Below are positions 21,301 to 31,377 of a stretch of DNA of 64,000 nt, in pieces (the first letter of the stretch is position 1; each line of letters opens with the position of its first letter). Source of the DNA: Orbilia blumenaviensis (Eukaryota > Ascomycota > Orbiliomycetes > Orbiliales > Orbiliaceae); NCBI GenBank assembly GCA_036872755.1, contig JAVHNS010000003.1, forward strand, positions 620,001 through 684,000, read 5' to 3'. The notes under the pieces were generated by a model. That model was not told the origin of the DNA, searched no databases, and worked only from the letters and a program-made list of their open reading frames with translations. A program made the translations under genes and the position numbers.

Positions 21301-22049
21301 GGTAATTGGCGGTGGAGGAGGCACTAGAGTAGCTGTTTTTAACACCCCATACATACACATTAGCATAAGCCTCCCGTATACAGGGTCCATACAGTACACA
21401 GAAACCAAGGAGCTTACCATTCTGCTTTCCCTTTCCCTTCTCATCTGTCTTCACCATCTTTTGAAACGGTACGAGATCATTGATCCCTAAACACACCGTA
21501 CATCTAAAAACCGTCAAATGAGTCGGCCAGCGCACGGTGGAAGCACAGGTCATGCACGGCCCGACTTTCTAAGAACTCCCAAAGAAACATTAGCCATCTC
21601 AGCCCTCCCCACTATATGTATATATAAAAGGACGACATAATTCTCAACAATTACCCTTCTTACTTCGAGAAGGCCAAGAGAAAACGAAAAGAGACCCTTC
21701 TCAAGAGGAAAAAAAAGGTAGGACCCACCATTTCAGGCACCGCTCCATTCCCCACCCTCCTAATCGTCCCAAAGGGCGTAATATCAACCTTCTCCCCTCC
21801 CTGCGGCATAGAACTTGTACCACTTTTCGCACTCCCACTCCCTAACCCGCCACCCCCACTACTACCACCACCGATACTCCCAGGTGGAACATGACTCTTC
21901 GACCTCTGGTGGCCGTATAATGACGGTGCGGACACATCCAACTGCGGAAATATAGAATATAACCTCGGTGGTGTCGTACTCCGTTCCGGAGGGGCATGTG
22001 ATGATGATGAAGCGGAGGGGGTAAATAGTTTTGTCGGCCAGCTCGGCAT
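18385..22049 (-). CDS. HUL4: HECT-type E3 ubiquitin ligase, HUL4-like
   Basis: Four exons: 22049-21729, 21568-21418, 21332-19410 and 19340-18385, giving 1116 aa. The introns are 160, 85 and 69 bp, and all joins keep phase. Exon 1 is Ser/Pro/Gly-rich. Exon 2 holds a four-cysteine finger (C112, C115, C130, C133) with the CMTC and FRCTVC knuckles seen in filamentous-fungal Hul4 proteins. The HECT domain fills the last 350 residues: LKIEFEGEDGIDIGGLRKEW, then MFVYDEDSRYCYFNP, EQYFLVGVLLGMAIYN, and the active-site Cys (C1084) in PIARTCFNS. It ends in the usual SEGFGLK. HECT enzymes form a thioester with ubiquitin on that Cys before transfer to substrates. The 69-bp intron before MFVYDE has no stop and is a multiple of three, so unspliced RNA would insert 23 residues into the HECT domain. 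A CACGTG box lies upstream at 22274. Confidence 0.95.
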
Positions 22050-24702
22050 TGTTCGTTCTCTTTCTTCCTGTATCTTCTTCTAGTTGTTAGTCTTTCCTCT
22101 CTCCCCTCACTTCTTCCCTCTTTCCTAACCTAATTTAGTTTAGAAGGTGTCTCTTGAATGTTGAAGGTGATATGGTAGGAAGGGTTGTAAGATAAATAAT
22201 TGTAGACCCGTATACGTCTATGAGGGGAGAAGATATACGAGAGAATGTGCGTGTGTGTGTGTGTGTAGATCTGCACGTGGTCTGTTATCGTCGCTGTAGG
22301 TAGATCGATCGCATGCTACTACAACCCTTTTCCGTTTTTTAGAAATTAGTATTTGAGAATATAAAATCAAGAGAATGAATAGAGTGTAGAGAATATAAAA
22401 TAAAATAAAAATAAAAGTAGATTACTCACTCAGCTGTAAAACCTAGTCTATATAATATATCCCATATATATAGGTCTATATTCTGTCAAAAGAATATATA
22501 AGATTGCGTATAAAAATGCAGGTGTATATTGACTCCCTCCCCCAGCCGCAAACGTTCAAACCGCCTCTTCTAACCAAAACCACAAGAGACAAAAAAAAAG
22601 TTATCAAGGGTAGTACAGCCCCAATCGAAAACGGCAGGCTTGTTCGTCAGAAAGAAAGAAAAAATAAAATAAGGCGAACAAAAACCGAGGGTTCTCGTCT
22701 TCGGTTTAAATGGTAACTGACGGACGCTGTCAAACCGAAAAGGGATAAAAAAGGAATTCGAGTCTGGAGACGAGACGAGACGAATTATAACCCGAAACCT
22801 GCGTGTTCGTTCCAAGCATGCAACCGGCCAGAAGCAGATGTTTATCGTCCCGTAGGGAGTTAAAGCAGTAGGTAGTTTCCTCCTTTGGAATGGATTCTTT
22901 CTCTGTTTCTTTCTTTTTTCTGCTTTCCTTTTTCCCGCTTTAAGTGCAAGAATAGACCAGAGATATATCGTATGTATGTGTAAGTATGTAGAGAGGTTGA
23001 TATATTTCGTAAAGTGGAAGGTTGAGAAATACTCGTCGTTCGTGAGGTCCAATCCGTTGGGATTTTCGAGATAGAACTGAGCCCCAAACAGCTACCGGTA
23101 TAAGTTAGATAGCTGGCAGTGCGGTCGCAGGTAGATTGTGACCAAATGCTCTAACAATGGCCCTGTTCTGTGCTGCCCGTTTTCCCCTGGATGGGTTCGA
23201 AGCTCCAAAGCTCAAACAAACAAACAAACACTAGAAATTGCAAAATCAACAAGAGCGAAAAATAATTGAGCAACAGTATAGATAGCTTATAAGAGAAAAT
23301 AGTCGAGGAGAACGAAGAGAGGAGGAAGAAGAGAGGAGAGGTATTCAAAGAGCAATGGACAATGGTGGTGGTGATGATGATGCTGAGAGTAAGTAAACCG
23401 GCGCATGCTCAGCTCAGGGATACAAAACAGTAGTTAGTCAGTCAGTCAAAAGAGCGATAGCCCAGCAAGAGGTACGCATAGCAGTCGCAGGTGGTTGGGA
23501 TTTCGCCGGAGGATGTTTGACCTGACATGATCACCACCAAACGGCCTGTTGCTATTCTTAAAAGGCTATGCGCTCCCGTGAGGACGGTCACTGCGCTATG
23601 ACGACCAGTACAGTCCCGCCTAGCTGGCTGGCTGTCGGTCGGTCGGTCAGTCCCAGTGCTGTGCTAACGTGCTAACGTGACCCCCCTGAGCTATTGTATT
23701 CTATTATATACGGAAGGTAGGTACCTAGGTAGGCACCCAGACTGGATACCTGAATACTTAGTACTTAGTACCTAGATGCTCAAGTAAAAATACTTAACCA
23801 GTCGAAGAAAAAGACGCAGACATGTATACCATAACTAAGTACCTACTAACTACGCCTTGCATCATCGATTCTGAACTCTCAGCTGAGAGGTTGTCGATAA
23901 ACGGGGGGTGCATGATATGGGTCCTGGGAAAGGGTACATACATACAGGTACCCACCCACTCAGCCAGGGGCCCCGGTCTTGGCGCCACTTGGGACGTAGG
24001 GACATATGGGACTATCACAAGGAACGGACCCCAACCGTTACATTGCATTCTTTTAAAATTCCAAAATCTACCCACAGGTTGATATGATAACGGATGAGTA
24101 AACAACTCTAAAACGCTGGGACTTTCCAAGGTTACATAAGGACAATATATACTAGGTATACGTCGGCCGTTTCGGGCGGGGGCCTCGCCTTGTTTCAGTG
24201 GAGAAAACTAGAGAGAGAAAAAAAAGTGGCATGTCGTGACTTGATTTCTATTTTCCGCTACCCTGAATCCCTTGCATAAATTTGATATATGGAAAGACTT
24301 CCAAGTTACTAAGCACGGCCAAGCGATTTTAATTTACTTTGGGAGAGAGAGAGAGCCCACCGTTCCAATACGAAGGAAACAGGCTGGAATGGCTGGTGAT
24401 AATGAGTAGGGCGAACTGTTATCATCACAGTCCCTCTCAGACTAGTATAGTATAGTGTATGTATCGACAGAGCTGCTGCCGCCGCAGAGCAAGCTGTGTA
24501 GCTAAGAAACAACGTCGACATCCCGTAAAGGAAGAACACCACCACCCCATTCCCATATAAAAGTCACAAAAAAAGGCGACGGTACACACAGGGAGCAAAA
24601 ATATAGTCGTAGTAATAATGGTAGCAGAGAAAAAAAAGTGGATTAAATGCCCGAAGCAAGGAATAAACATTAAACAACACCAGCAGCATGTCACCCAACA
24701 GT
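22050..24702. other. Intergenic, HUL4 upstream and RPL15 downstream
   Basis: This contains a GT microsatellite (22251-22266), the GCACGTGGTCTGTTATCG motif at 22273-22290, short tetranucleotide-like runs near 23430-23650 (GTCAGTCAGTC, GGTCGGTCGGTC), and TACCTAGGTA-type words at about 23720. The ORFs at 22570-23348 are low-complexity and not gene-like. Confidence 0.5.
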
Positions 24703-25610
24703 CTAATGTCTGTATCTCCAGAGGGAGAGGGTGTTCTGGCGCTTCCAGGTCTTTCTCCTGCCGGCCTTGGTGTTGTTGTATCTGTGTCCCTTGTTGATAC
24801 CTCTGCTCTTCTTTCCGGTGGCGGTGAGACCACGGCTCTCGCGGTGCTTGTGGACTGGGTTGACGATCCAGTTGATGCGGGCATCGCGACGGATGGCCTT
24901 GTGCTGGGGGTCAACGAGGATGACCTCGAAGTATTTGTAGGTACTATTTTCACACTCAATTAGCTCACTTTCCTTTCTCCCTTCCTTTTATCTTGAAATC
25001 GGAATTCGGCACATACGAGTCCTGGTTAACCCAGTAGGAGTTGAGAACGCGCAAGTTGGCGCATCGTCGGCCAACACGCTCCTCAGCGGTAGACCTGTGC
25101 GATCGCTGGTACTTCAATTGGTTCACACCCTGGTTGGTGGGCTTGCCGTAGGTGGCACCCTTTGGAACTGGCCTCTTGCGACCTCCACGGCGAACACGGA
25201 TACGGTAGATAACGTATCCCTGCTTAGCCTTGTATCCGAGACGGCGAGCCTTGTCAGGGCGGGATGGTCGAGAAGCACGATGGCAGACCGCTGTTGTTTA
25301 GGAAAAAGGAATCCAGAAAATCCGTCAGTAATCCGTTTGCTTTTTGTATAAGGGTTCTGGCGACATCATCCCCAAGTCCTGAGAAACAAGAGCGACCGCT
25401 TTTGATGGAGAGACGCCATAGCATCGTCCCAAACCAAGCTTCACAACCTCAATCCCATAGGACCTGAGAGAAGTGTCCCAAAAAAATGCTTTATCATAGG
25501 AAAGCAATACCTAGGTTTCTGTAGTGCCAGCATCGAACACGGAGAAGGAATTGCAGTACATCAGACTGCTTCTTCTTCTGAAGTTCTTCGATGTATTTAA
25601 GAGCACCCAT
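24703..25610 (-). CDS. RPL15: 60S ribosomal protein L15 (eL15)
   Basis: Three exons: 25610-25511, 25290-25017 and 24943-24703, giving 204 aa, the usual eL15 length. It starts [17 protein letters not shown], runs through [20 protein letters not shown] and [18 protein letters not shown], and ends [10 protein letters not shown]. Long ORFs in other frames here are shadows. The first intron is 220 bp (GTATTG to CAACAG), three times the window norm. The second is 73 bp (GTATGT to AATAG). The bases just before the ATG read TTTATAG, and a GGCTAATTG branch-like word lies upstream, so a 5' UTR intron abutting the start codon is likely. eL15 is an essential core protein of the large cytosolic ribosomal subunit. 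The gene stands alone among unrelated neighbours. Confidence 0.97.
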
Positions 25611-26176
25611 CTATAAATTCCAACCATCAAAAAGAACCATCAATTAGCCAACTCCATCATCATCAAAAACCACATTTCCCACCGAATTGTGATTCCTCCA
25701 ATTGATCGAGAGCGAAAGACGAACCTTGGTCGTATATTCGGAATGTCGAGGGAAGGGGTTGTCGAGTCGTGAGGTCGGGGATGTCGATAGGTTGTCGTGA
25801 TGATATCTTCAAACTACTAGCAAAAAAAAACCTTCAAAGTGTCGGGAAGAGACTTTCTGTGAGAACCCAAATTCCATTAGCCAGAATTTGGTGGAGAGGG
25901 CTCCAAACCCTCGCCTATTACTCCTGTTTGGGCATGAAAACCTAGACAGGAAATTCTTACTGTCAAACATCTGTAATCACAACACTACAACACAATTGCT
26001 ATCTTTGAGAGGGTAGAGCCATGATTCGAGAGCGCCTCTCCGGGCTATCATTGAGATGAGATATCAAAACAGCACTCTATAATACACATATACGCCGCCT
26101 CGATTCCAATCCAATAGACCTTCTATATCGTACATACACAAATATATGTGAATCTCCAAAAACGAGGTATTCAGTA
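25611..26176. other. RPL15 leader and promoter region
   Basis: This holds the presumed 5' UTR intron and promoter of RPL15, then the 3' flank of the next minus-strand gene. No ORF or RNA gene was recognised. Confidence 0.5.
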
Positions 26177-27124
26177 TCAATTCCTACCCCTCCTCAACCC
26201 AATCACCGCCCCATCCACCAACCACCTCGCATAAACCTCATGTAACCAAACTGACAGCCACGGCATGCCCTTACCGTCCTCCCCAGCCTCTCTATCCTGT
26301 CTATTAACTCTCTCCATATCAACCACACACCCAAACCTCACCATAATCTCTCCTTCCTTCCCACCCTCCTCTTCTATAACCTCAAAACAGTGTCTCCCGC
26401 CACTTAGATGCCGCCACGGCACCCCGCGCTTTGCAAGGACTTCCCAGAAGTGCGCATGCTGGTCTGGAAGCTCGTATGACACTATAGCCCTCCCGAGGAG
26501 CTTCCCGTTCACGCCGTCTTTGCCTTCCTGTAGTGTAGCTGGCGGGTTTGTTTCCTCGATAGATTCGACTTTGAAGACTCCATGCGCCAGTGGCTGACCG
26601 GCATACACCTTCTCTTCACCTCTATCGCCTGTTTTAAACCCGTTTCCAGTAAGGGTCCCGATAGCTCTCGCTTCGAGCGATAGCGACGGCGTGCAAAACA
26701 CTGCAGAGGTCCATGCCTCTATCAATGTTTTGTATCTTACTTCCTTCTCCGAAGCTCCATTGTTCTCGTTTTTCACCAATCGAGCTTGATGCGCCAGCGA
26801 TGCCGCCGATACTCGTGCTGTAAACCAATGCCCATAAAGCTGCTTAAATCTCACATCATCTTTTGATTTATAAACCGGATGCGACAGATCAATATCCGTC
26901 GTCGGGTATTGATATAGCAAACGTGTAACCGTTGTTGTGAGGTATAATATTGGGGCACCGATGAGGAATAGGAAAATGGAGCGTCTGGATGATAACAGCG
27001 GTTTTGAGAGTGTGCTGTACCCTCTGAATGCGCTGGCTTTCTGAAGACCGACGAATGTAGATGAGAGTCTAGTTATTATAGGGGAGGATGCTATGATCCT
27101 GGTTATGACCCTTGTTGGTGTCAT
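26177..27124 (-). CDS. Putative mitochondrial membrane protein, unknown function
   Basis: A single-exon 315-aa protein starting at the ATG at 27124 (MTPTRVITRIIASSPIITRL). The open frame extends further 5' only through a TTG. The first 55 residues are rich in Arg, Ser and Thr with almost no acidic residues, as in a mitochondrial presequence. A single hydrophobic helix follows (FLFLIGAPILYLTTTVTRLL). The rest is soluble, with HPVYKSKDDVRFKQLYGHWFTARVSAA, IEAWTSAVFCTPSLSLEARAIG and a C-terminal block ending WLSVWLHEVYARWLVDGAVIGL. The layout resembles uncharacterised ascomycete mitochondrial proteins, but I cannot assign a function or Pfam name. No catalytic motif is visible. Confidence 0.75.
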   Translation of the reverse strand: MTPTRVITRIIASSPIITRLSSTFVGLQKASAFRGYSTLSKPLLSSRRSIFLFLIGAPILYLTTTVTRLLYQYPTTDIDLSHPVYKSKDDVRFKQLYGHWFTARVSAASLAHQARLVKNENNGASEKEVRYKTLIEAWTSAVFCTPSLSLEARAIGTLTGNGFKTGDRGEEKVYAGQPLAHGVFKVESIEETNPPATLQEGKDGVNGKLLGRAIVSYELPDQHAHFWEVLAKRGVPWRHLSGGRHCFEVIEEEGGKEGEIMVRFGCVVDMERVNRQDREAGEDGKGMPWLSVWLHEVYARWLVDGAVIGLRRGRN

Positions 27125-27514
27125 CGGATCTGCCTCTGTCGGGAAATATCCGTGTTGTAGATGTTGTATTTTGGCGCTCCAAATCTGGTAGTGTTGAGAT
27201 GTCAAGATTTTAGCGGAGATTCGATTCGAACTGGCATAAAATATGCTACAGATTTATCGATAAAGCATGCCTCTAAATGTCGATATCAATTCTTTTTATA
27301 ATGCAATAAAAAAATCCAAGAATCTCAGCCTCGGGCCTCAAAAGTCACGCGCGCGCGGACCCGGCACAACATTCAGAAACAAAAGCTCGCCAGGAACCGG
27401 GTCAGCCATCTGCATTCTCCCGACTCCGGGATCGGATCATACCGGGCTTCCAAGCACAAACCCAGCCGAAAAGTTTAAAAGAGGAGACCTTATTAGCTAT
27501 TTGGTACTGATTAT

Positions 27515-27550
<36 letters not shown>

Positions 27551-30500
27551 CTGATTCAAAACTTTATTTTCACGACCGAAATATGGGTGACTTTGGAATT
27601 TTTAAGGTTTTGGCGGGTGGGATGATGTAATAGGGCTTGCGCTTGGACGTTTAATTTGCGCTGAGGGGAGCTCTAGCTGCTTGACAGCTATAGATTTCGA
27701 CCTTCATTTTCTTTAAGTCGTTGTTTGTAAAATTAGATATATCAATATTCTCGATGATTTTTGGTTTGTTCGAAAGGTACGGCCCGGAATGTCGTCTGAA
27801 CCTGGATATCGAATTGGGGAAACACAAAATTTATAACGTTATTCGGCAGCGACGGGACGGGTCGCCTTAAACGTATAGTGGCACGGTGAATGCCTCAGTA
27901 TTTCCAGAATTCTAGAAGTGTTTAGATATTCTGGCTAGTCTCATAAACTAGCCCCCATGAAGTAGCCTGATTATAGGTCTGGCGTTCTGCTTCGTTAAGA
28001 CTGGTTTATGAGACCAGTCTGGCCCAGAACCGATACATATGAATCTTTTGCTATGTCGTCCGGTAGCAATACAGTAGTATGTTACTAATGCTAAAGCTTT
28101 GAATTCAATCTTCGAATTTCGATATCTTGATAATCAGTGACTGCGCACGGACCTAAAACGCAGAGCCCTGTTGCAATATAAATCCTATAAAATATCTCAG
28201 GAGACCAAATCCACCACGTTGGTAATTCATAGATATCCTAATAAATCTGACCGAAACTACGCATTAAAGTCGTAAACATCTCGATGGTAAGACTAGGTAT
28301 CCAGTCACGGTCCACTCTATTCCGTAGATAGAATCTGGAACTTCATATATGTAGATCTGCAGATATTGTATCAATACGAACCGATCGATACTTGACAGTA
28401 CGTATCGTCTATAAGAGGCTTGTATTTTATCGAGAGCGCTCGAGCTTCAAAGCCTTTTAGATATCGGGATTGATATCCCACTTCGGCTATATCTACACGA
28501 CCTAGCATTTCATGATTCCTTCATCAGTTTTTTTTTCTTGGCCAATTGGCTTGTCATGAATTTATTCGCAATTGAATTTATCGTATTTTCGATAGCTCGA
28601 TAGACAGTTACACTACCTTGACCTATCGTTAGCTCGAGCAACTGCCTTATAAAATGGGCTATTGAGTGCTCGAAAATCATATACTGCATATCACTAGCTG
28701 GTTAGTCAGCCATACTGAATTCACGAACAATTCTCAGGATTGGAAATGCATTAACGAGGGGATCTTAGTTCCCAAACCTCCCATCTAATTGGTGTCTAGC
28801 ATAGAATCCGAGGGTCTAGAATTATAACGTTATAAGTCTCCCGTAAAAGCCTATACCTGTTATTGGTTTAATCAGCGTATAAGAGCGGGATATAGGTACG
28901 GGAATCCACTGAGTGCCCCAGGAAAGGAACCTCGTATAATCAACCGCGGTCTTGGGCCTATAGACCTATGGGGACAAGTAGACCCACAAAATAATCTAGT
29001 ATTTAGACGGCTACCCGTGGCAAGCAAGAACTTCGGCCGCGGCCTCGGAGATTACTTTTTAGCTGCCTAACTGATAATCATAATAGTTCCCGTAGTCACT
29101 ATAATACATATCCCGAGAAATCCTTTCCGGGACTAAAGTAATCGATAAACGACTCGCCTCGAACATTCACGGATACTAATGGTCATATCTCGTAAAACTG
29201 ATTTAGGATTACGGTTCACACTAAAAGGCATTATATCACGAATTGCCTCCCGCCCAGACCCTATTTGCCGTCCCTTTTTTTTTTTTTTTTTTTCCGCTTT
29301 CGCTCTTCGACCCTTCGCCGCTAAACGCCATGCCGTCGGTCGTGGGGTCAGAAACCCACCAACCATATCCTAGCTAAACGGTCCCTGAGCTGAGATCAGA
29401 ATGTAAAATCCTAAGGCGGCCGGTCCACAAGATCACCAAAGGCTGAAAAGCAAGCAGCCGTGCGGTCCACAGATACCAAATCCCGACCATCAGGCCCGAA
29501 GTACCACATACGGCTGAACGAAAGGGTAAGTTCGAGCGCTTATATTGTCCCTCTTGTAGCCGGAAAAAGCTTAACGCGTCCAAGGGAAGCGAAAAGGTAT
29601 CGCAAGTATCTCGTTTAAAAAAAAAATCATGTTCCGGAGAATATCGTACATTAACTCAAGATCCCGTTTTCAGCACTAGGACTAAACCAGTAGACTATAG
29701 ATAGGCGTGCATATTGCATACATTTAAACTACCCGCACCCAGACGAACACTTATCTCCACGGACCCACATATGTACATTAGATGGACTATCGCAGTCGGC
29801 CCCGTTTAATTCCAAAATACAACAACATAAGGTTCGTGTTCCATTACATTTGCAATAAATTAGGCACATAAAGTATATATAACATCCGCTCCGAAAAGAC
29901 GGGAAGCGGAGTCGTTTTTTTCGTACGACGATAGTATGTCAGTCGGCCGTTTTAGTGGAATATATTTCATATTGGGTTCCCTATCTTTGGACGTTATTCC
30001 GTCTTCCGCACTCATACTCAGACACATGAAAAAAAAAAAAGCAAACGTAGAAATATGGAAAAGAAACGGTCGTAGAGTAAGATATAGTAAGAAAGGGTAA
30101 AAAACCTTAAGCGTTTGTAAAACTAGCCTCGATCACATTTACAAAAAGGGTAGATAATACAGCGCAAGCAACAAGAACGCCGTGTGACCATACCACAAAA
30201 AGCGCAATATCCAGCCTGAAATGCGAAAGAAAAAGCAAACTGACACTATGAACGCCCCGAATACCCGCGGCGAGATGCGATTAAAATTCGCAGGTCGTGA
30301 AAACGCAATCCGTACCAATATACAAAGGAAATAACAGAAAAGGAAAAGAAAAATGCGAGCCTGAAATGACTGGTATGAAAATCCTCTGGTAATCGTAAAT
30401 AGTAAAAATCGAACGCCGATAGATGCAGTTTGAAGATTGCATTATTGGTGAATCAGATATTAGAAATGAAATCAACAAGCCGCCCCATGAATTGTAAAAT

Positions 30501-30554
30501 TTTGATAAGAAATCCGTGGGAAAAGGAAAAATATGTATATCCACACTGTACAAA
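27125..30554. other. Gene desert with repeat remnants
   Basis: This has a T33 run (27518-27550), a T19 run (29275-29293), the fold-back element at 27933-28020, and a relative (GTAAAACTAGCCTCGA) at about 30117. From about 27560 to 29200 the DNA is full of stops in all frames and rich in TA-containing words, compatible with a decayed repeat. I could not recover a transposase. The last part is the 3' flank of the gene at 30555. Confidence 0.45.
27933..28020. mobile_element. Fold-back MITE-like element, 88 bp
   Basis: The left end (27933-27953) is itself a hairpin: GGCTAGT, loop CTCATAA, ACTAGCC. The right end (27998-28020) is AGACTGGT, loop TTATGAG, ACCAGTCT. The right loop is the reverse complement of the left loop, and the two ends align as inverted repeats with about 17 of 21 positions equal. 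All four differences are transitions. The similarity continues inward (ATGAAGTAGCC against the complement of TTCTGCTTCGTT), so nearly the whole element can fold back on itself. Related ends occur at 36115-36154 and 7162-7194. It has no coding capacity. Confidence 0.6.
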
Positions 30555-31377
30555 CTACAGTGCACGGATCCGCCATGGCACACACCCTCGGCCTTGGTAT
30601 ATCGATTCTGCATCCCCGGCTCGTGGCACCCTCAAGACCGTATTGCCTTTGAGGACAGAGGTGAAGTCGGTTGATTGAGCCGCAGCCCGTTGCGATTTAG
30701 AGGATTTTGTAGAGTAGATAGATCCGTTCCGTCGTAGACCTTTGCTAGGAATCTTTTCGTCCATTTCGGACCAATCTGGGCGTCCTCTTGTAAACGAGTC
30801 TGGAGTGATAACGCCCCGCCCAGTTGTTCCAGGTGTATTCTGGTTCAATATCGCACTCGAGAATAGTTCGTAGTGAGGGCTTGCCGTCATGAATCGGTTC
30901 TGTTGCGGCTTAGGGCTCTTCTGGTCCCGTGCACCCCAAGACGGTGTGCTTCTGCCGGATGGTTCCATGACAGGGTTTACGAATGTATTCCGTTCATACT
31001 CGCCAGATGACCTGTCGTCGAAGGGTTGAATAACTTTGGGTGTTCGGCTCCGTCGGGATTTCGCTTGATCCAGAACAGGCCTCGATAGTTTATGTGTTTG
31101 ATCTGTTTTGTAGATTTCTGGCGTTGCAGTCAAGGCAAACGACTGAGCAGCAAAGGCAGGTGTGTGATGATATCTTTCAGGCTTCGAGGATTTTTGCGAT
31201 TTTGCCTGTTTCCTCTGTCGTCTCCTTTCGGCTCTTAGATGTTCGTCATCAAACAGGGAATGTTGCGTCGGCGGCTGTTCGCATGTCGAAAACCTCTTGT
31301 CAGGATATACAAGTTTTTCTCAAATGGAAGGATATATAAAGAAAAAATGGGCTTCTTACACTTGGGAATTCGTCCAT
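30555..31377 (-). CDS. Unknown Ser/Arg-rich protein, two exons
   Basis: Exon 1 is only 18 nt (31377-31360, MDEFPS) and exon 2 runs 31274-30555, joined in phase 0 across an 85-bp intron (GTAAGA to AACAG, branch CTGAC). The product is 245 aa. It begins PPTQHSLFDDEHLRAERRRQ after the join and is basic and probably disordered, with SP/TP sites (GRSTPSWG, RSRTPK, DQKSPKP) suggesting phosphorylation. It ends GRGCVPWRIRAL. No domain, signal peptide or membrane helix is visible and I do not recognise the family. The tiny first exon is supported by good splice signals and by the open frame running upstream of the first internal Met; an alternative is a start within exon 2. Confidence 0.55.

Noticed and set aside
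24564..24963. ORFs of 131 and 91 codons over the RPL15 3' end
   Set aside because: They are out-of-frame shadows of the eL15 coding exon, one antisense and one on the same strand.
27560..29200. Possible RIP-mutated transposon
   Set aside because: TA-rich and stop-filled, but no transposase or reverse-transcriptase motif could be read and I could not compute RIP indices, so only a general desert is reported.
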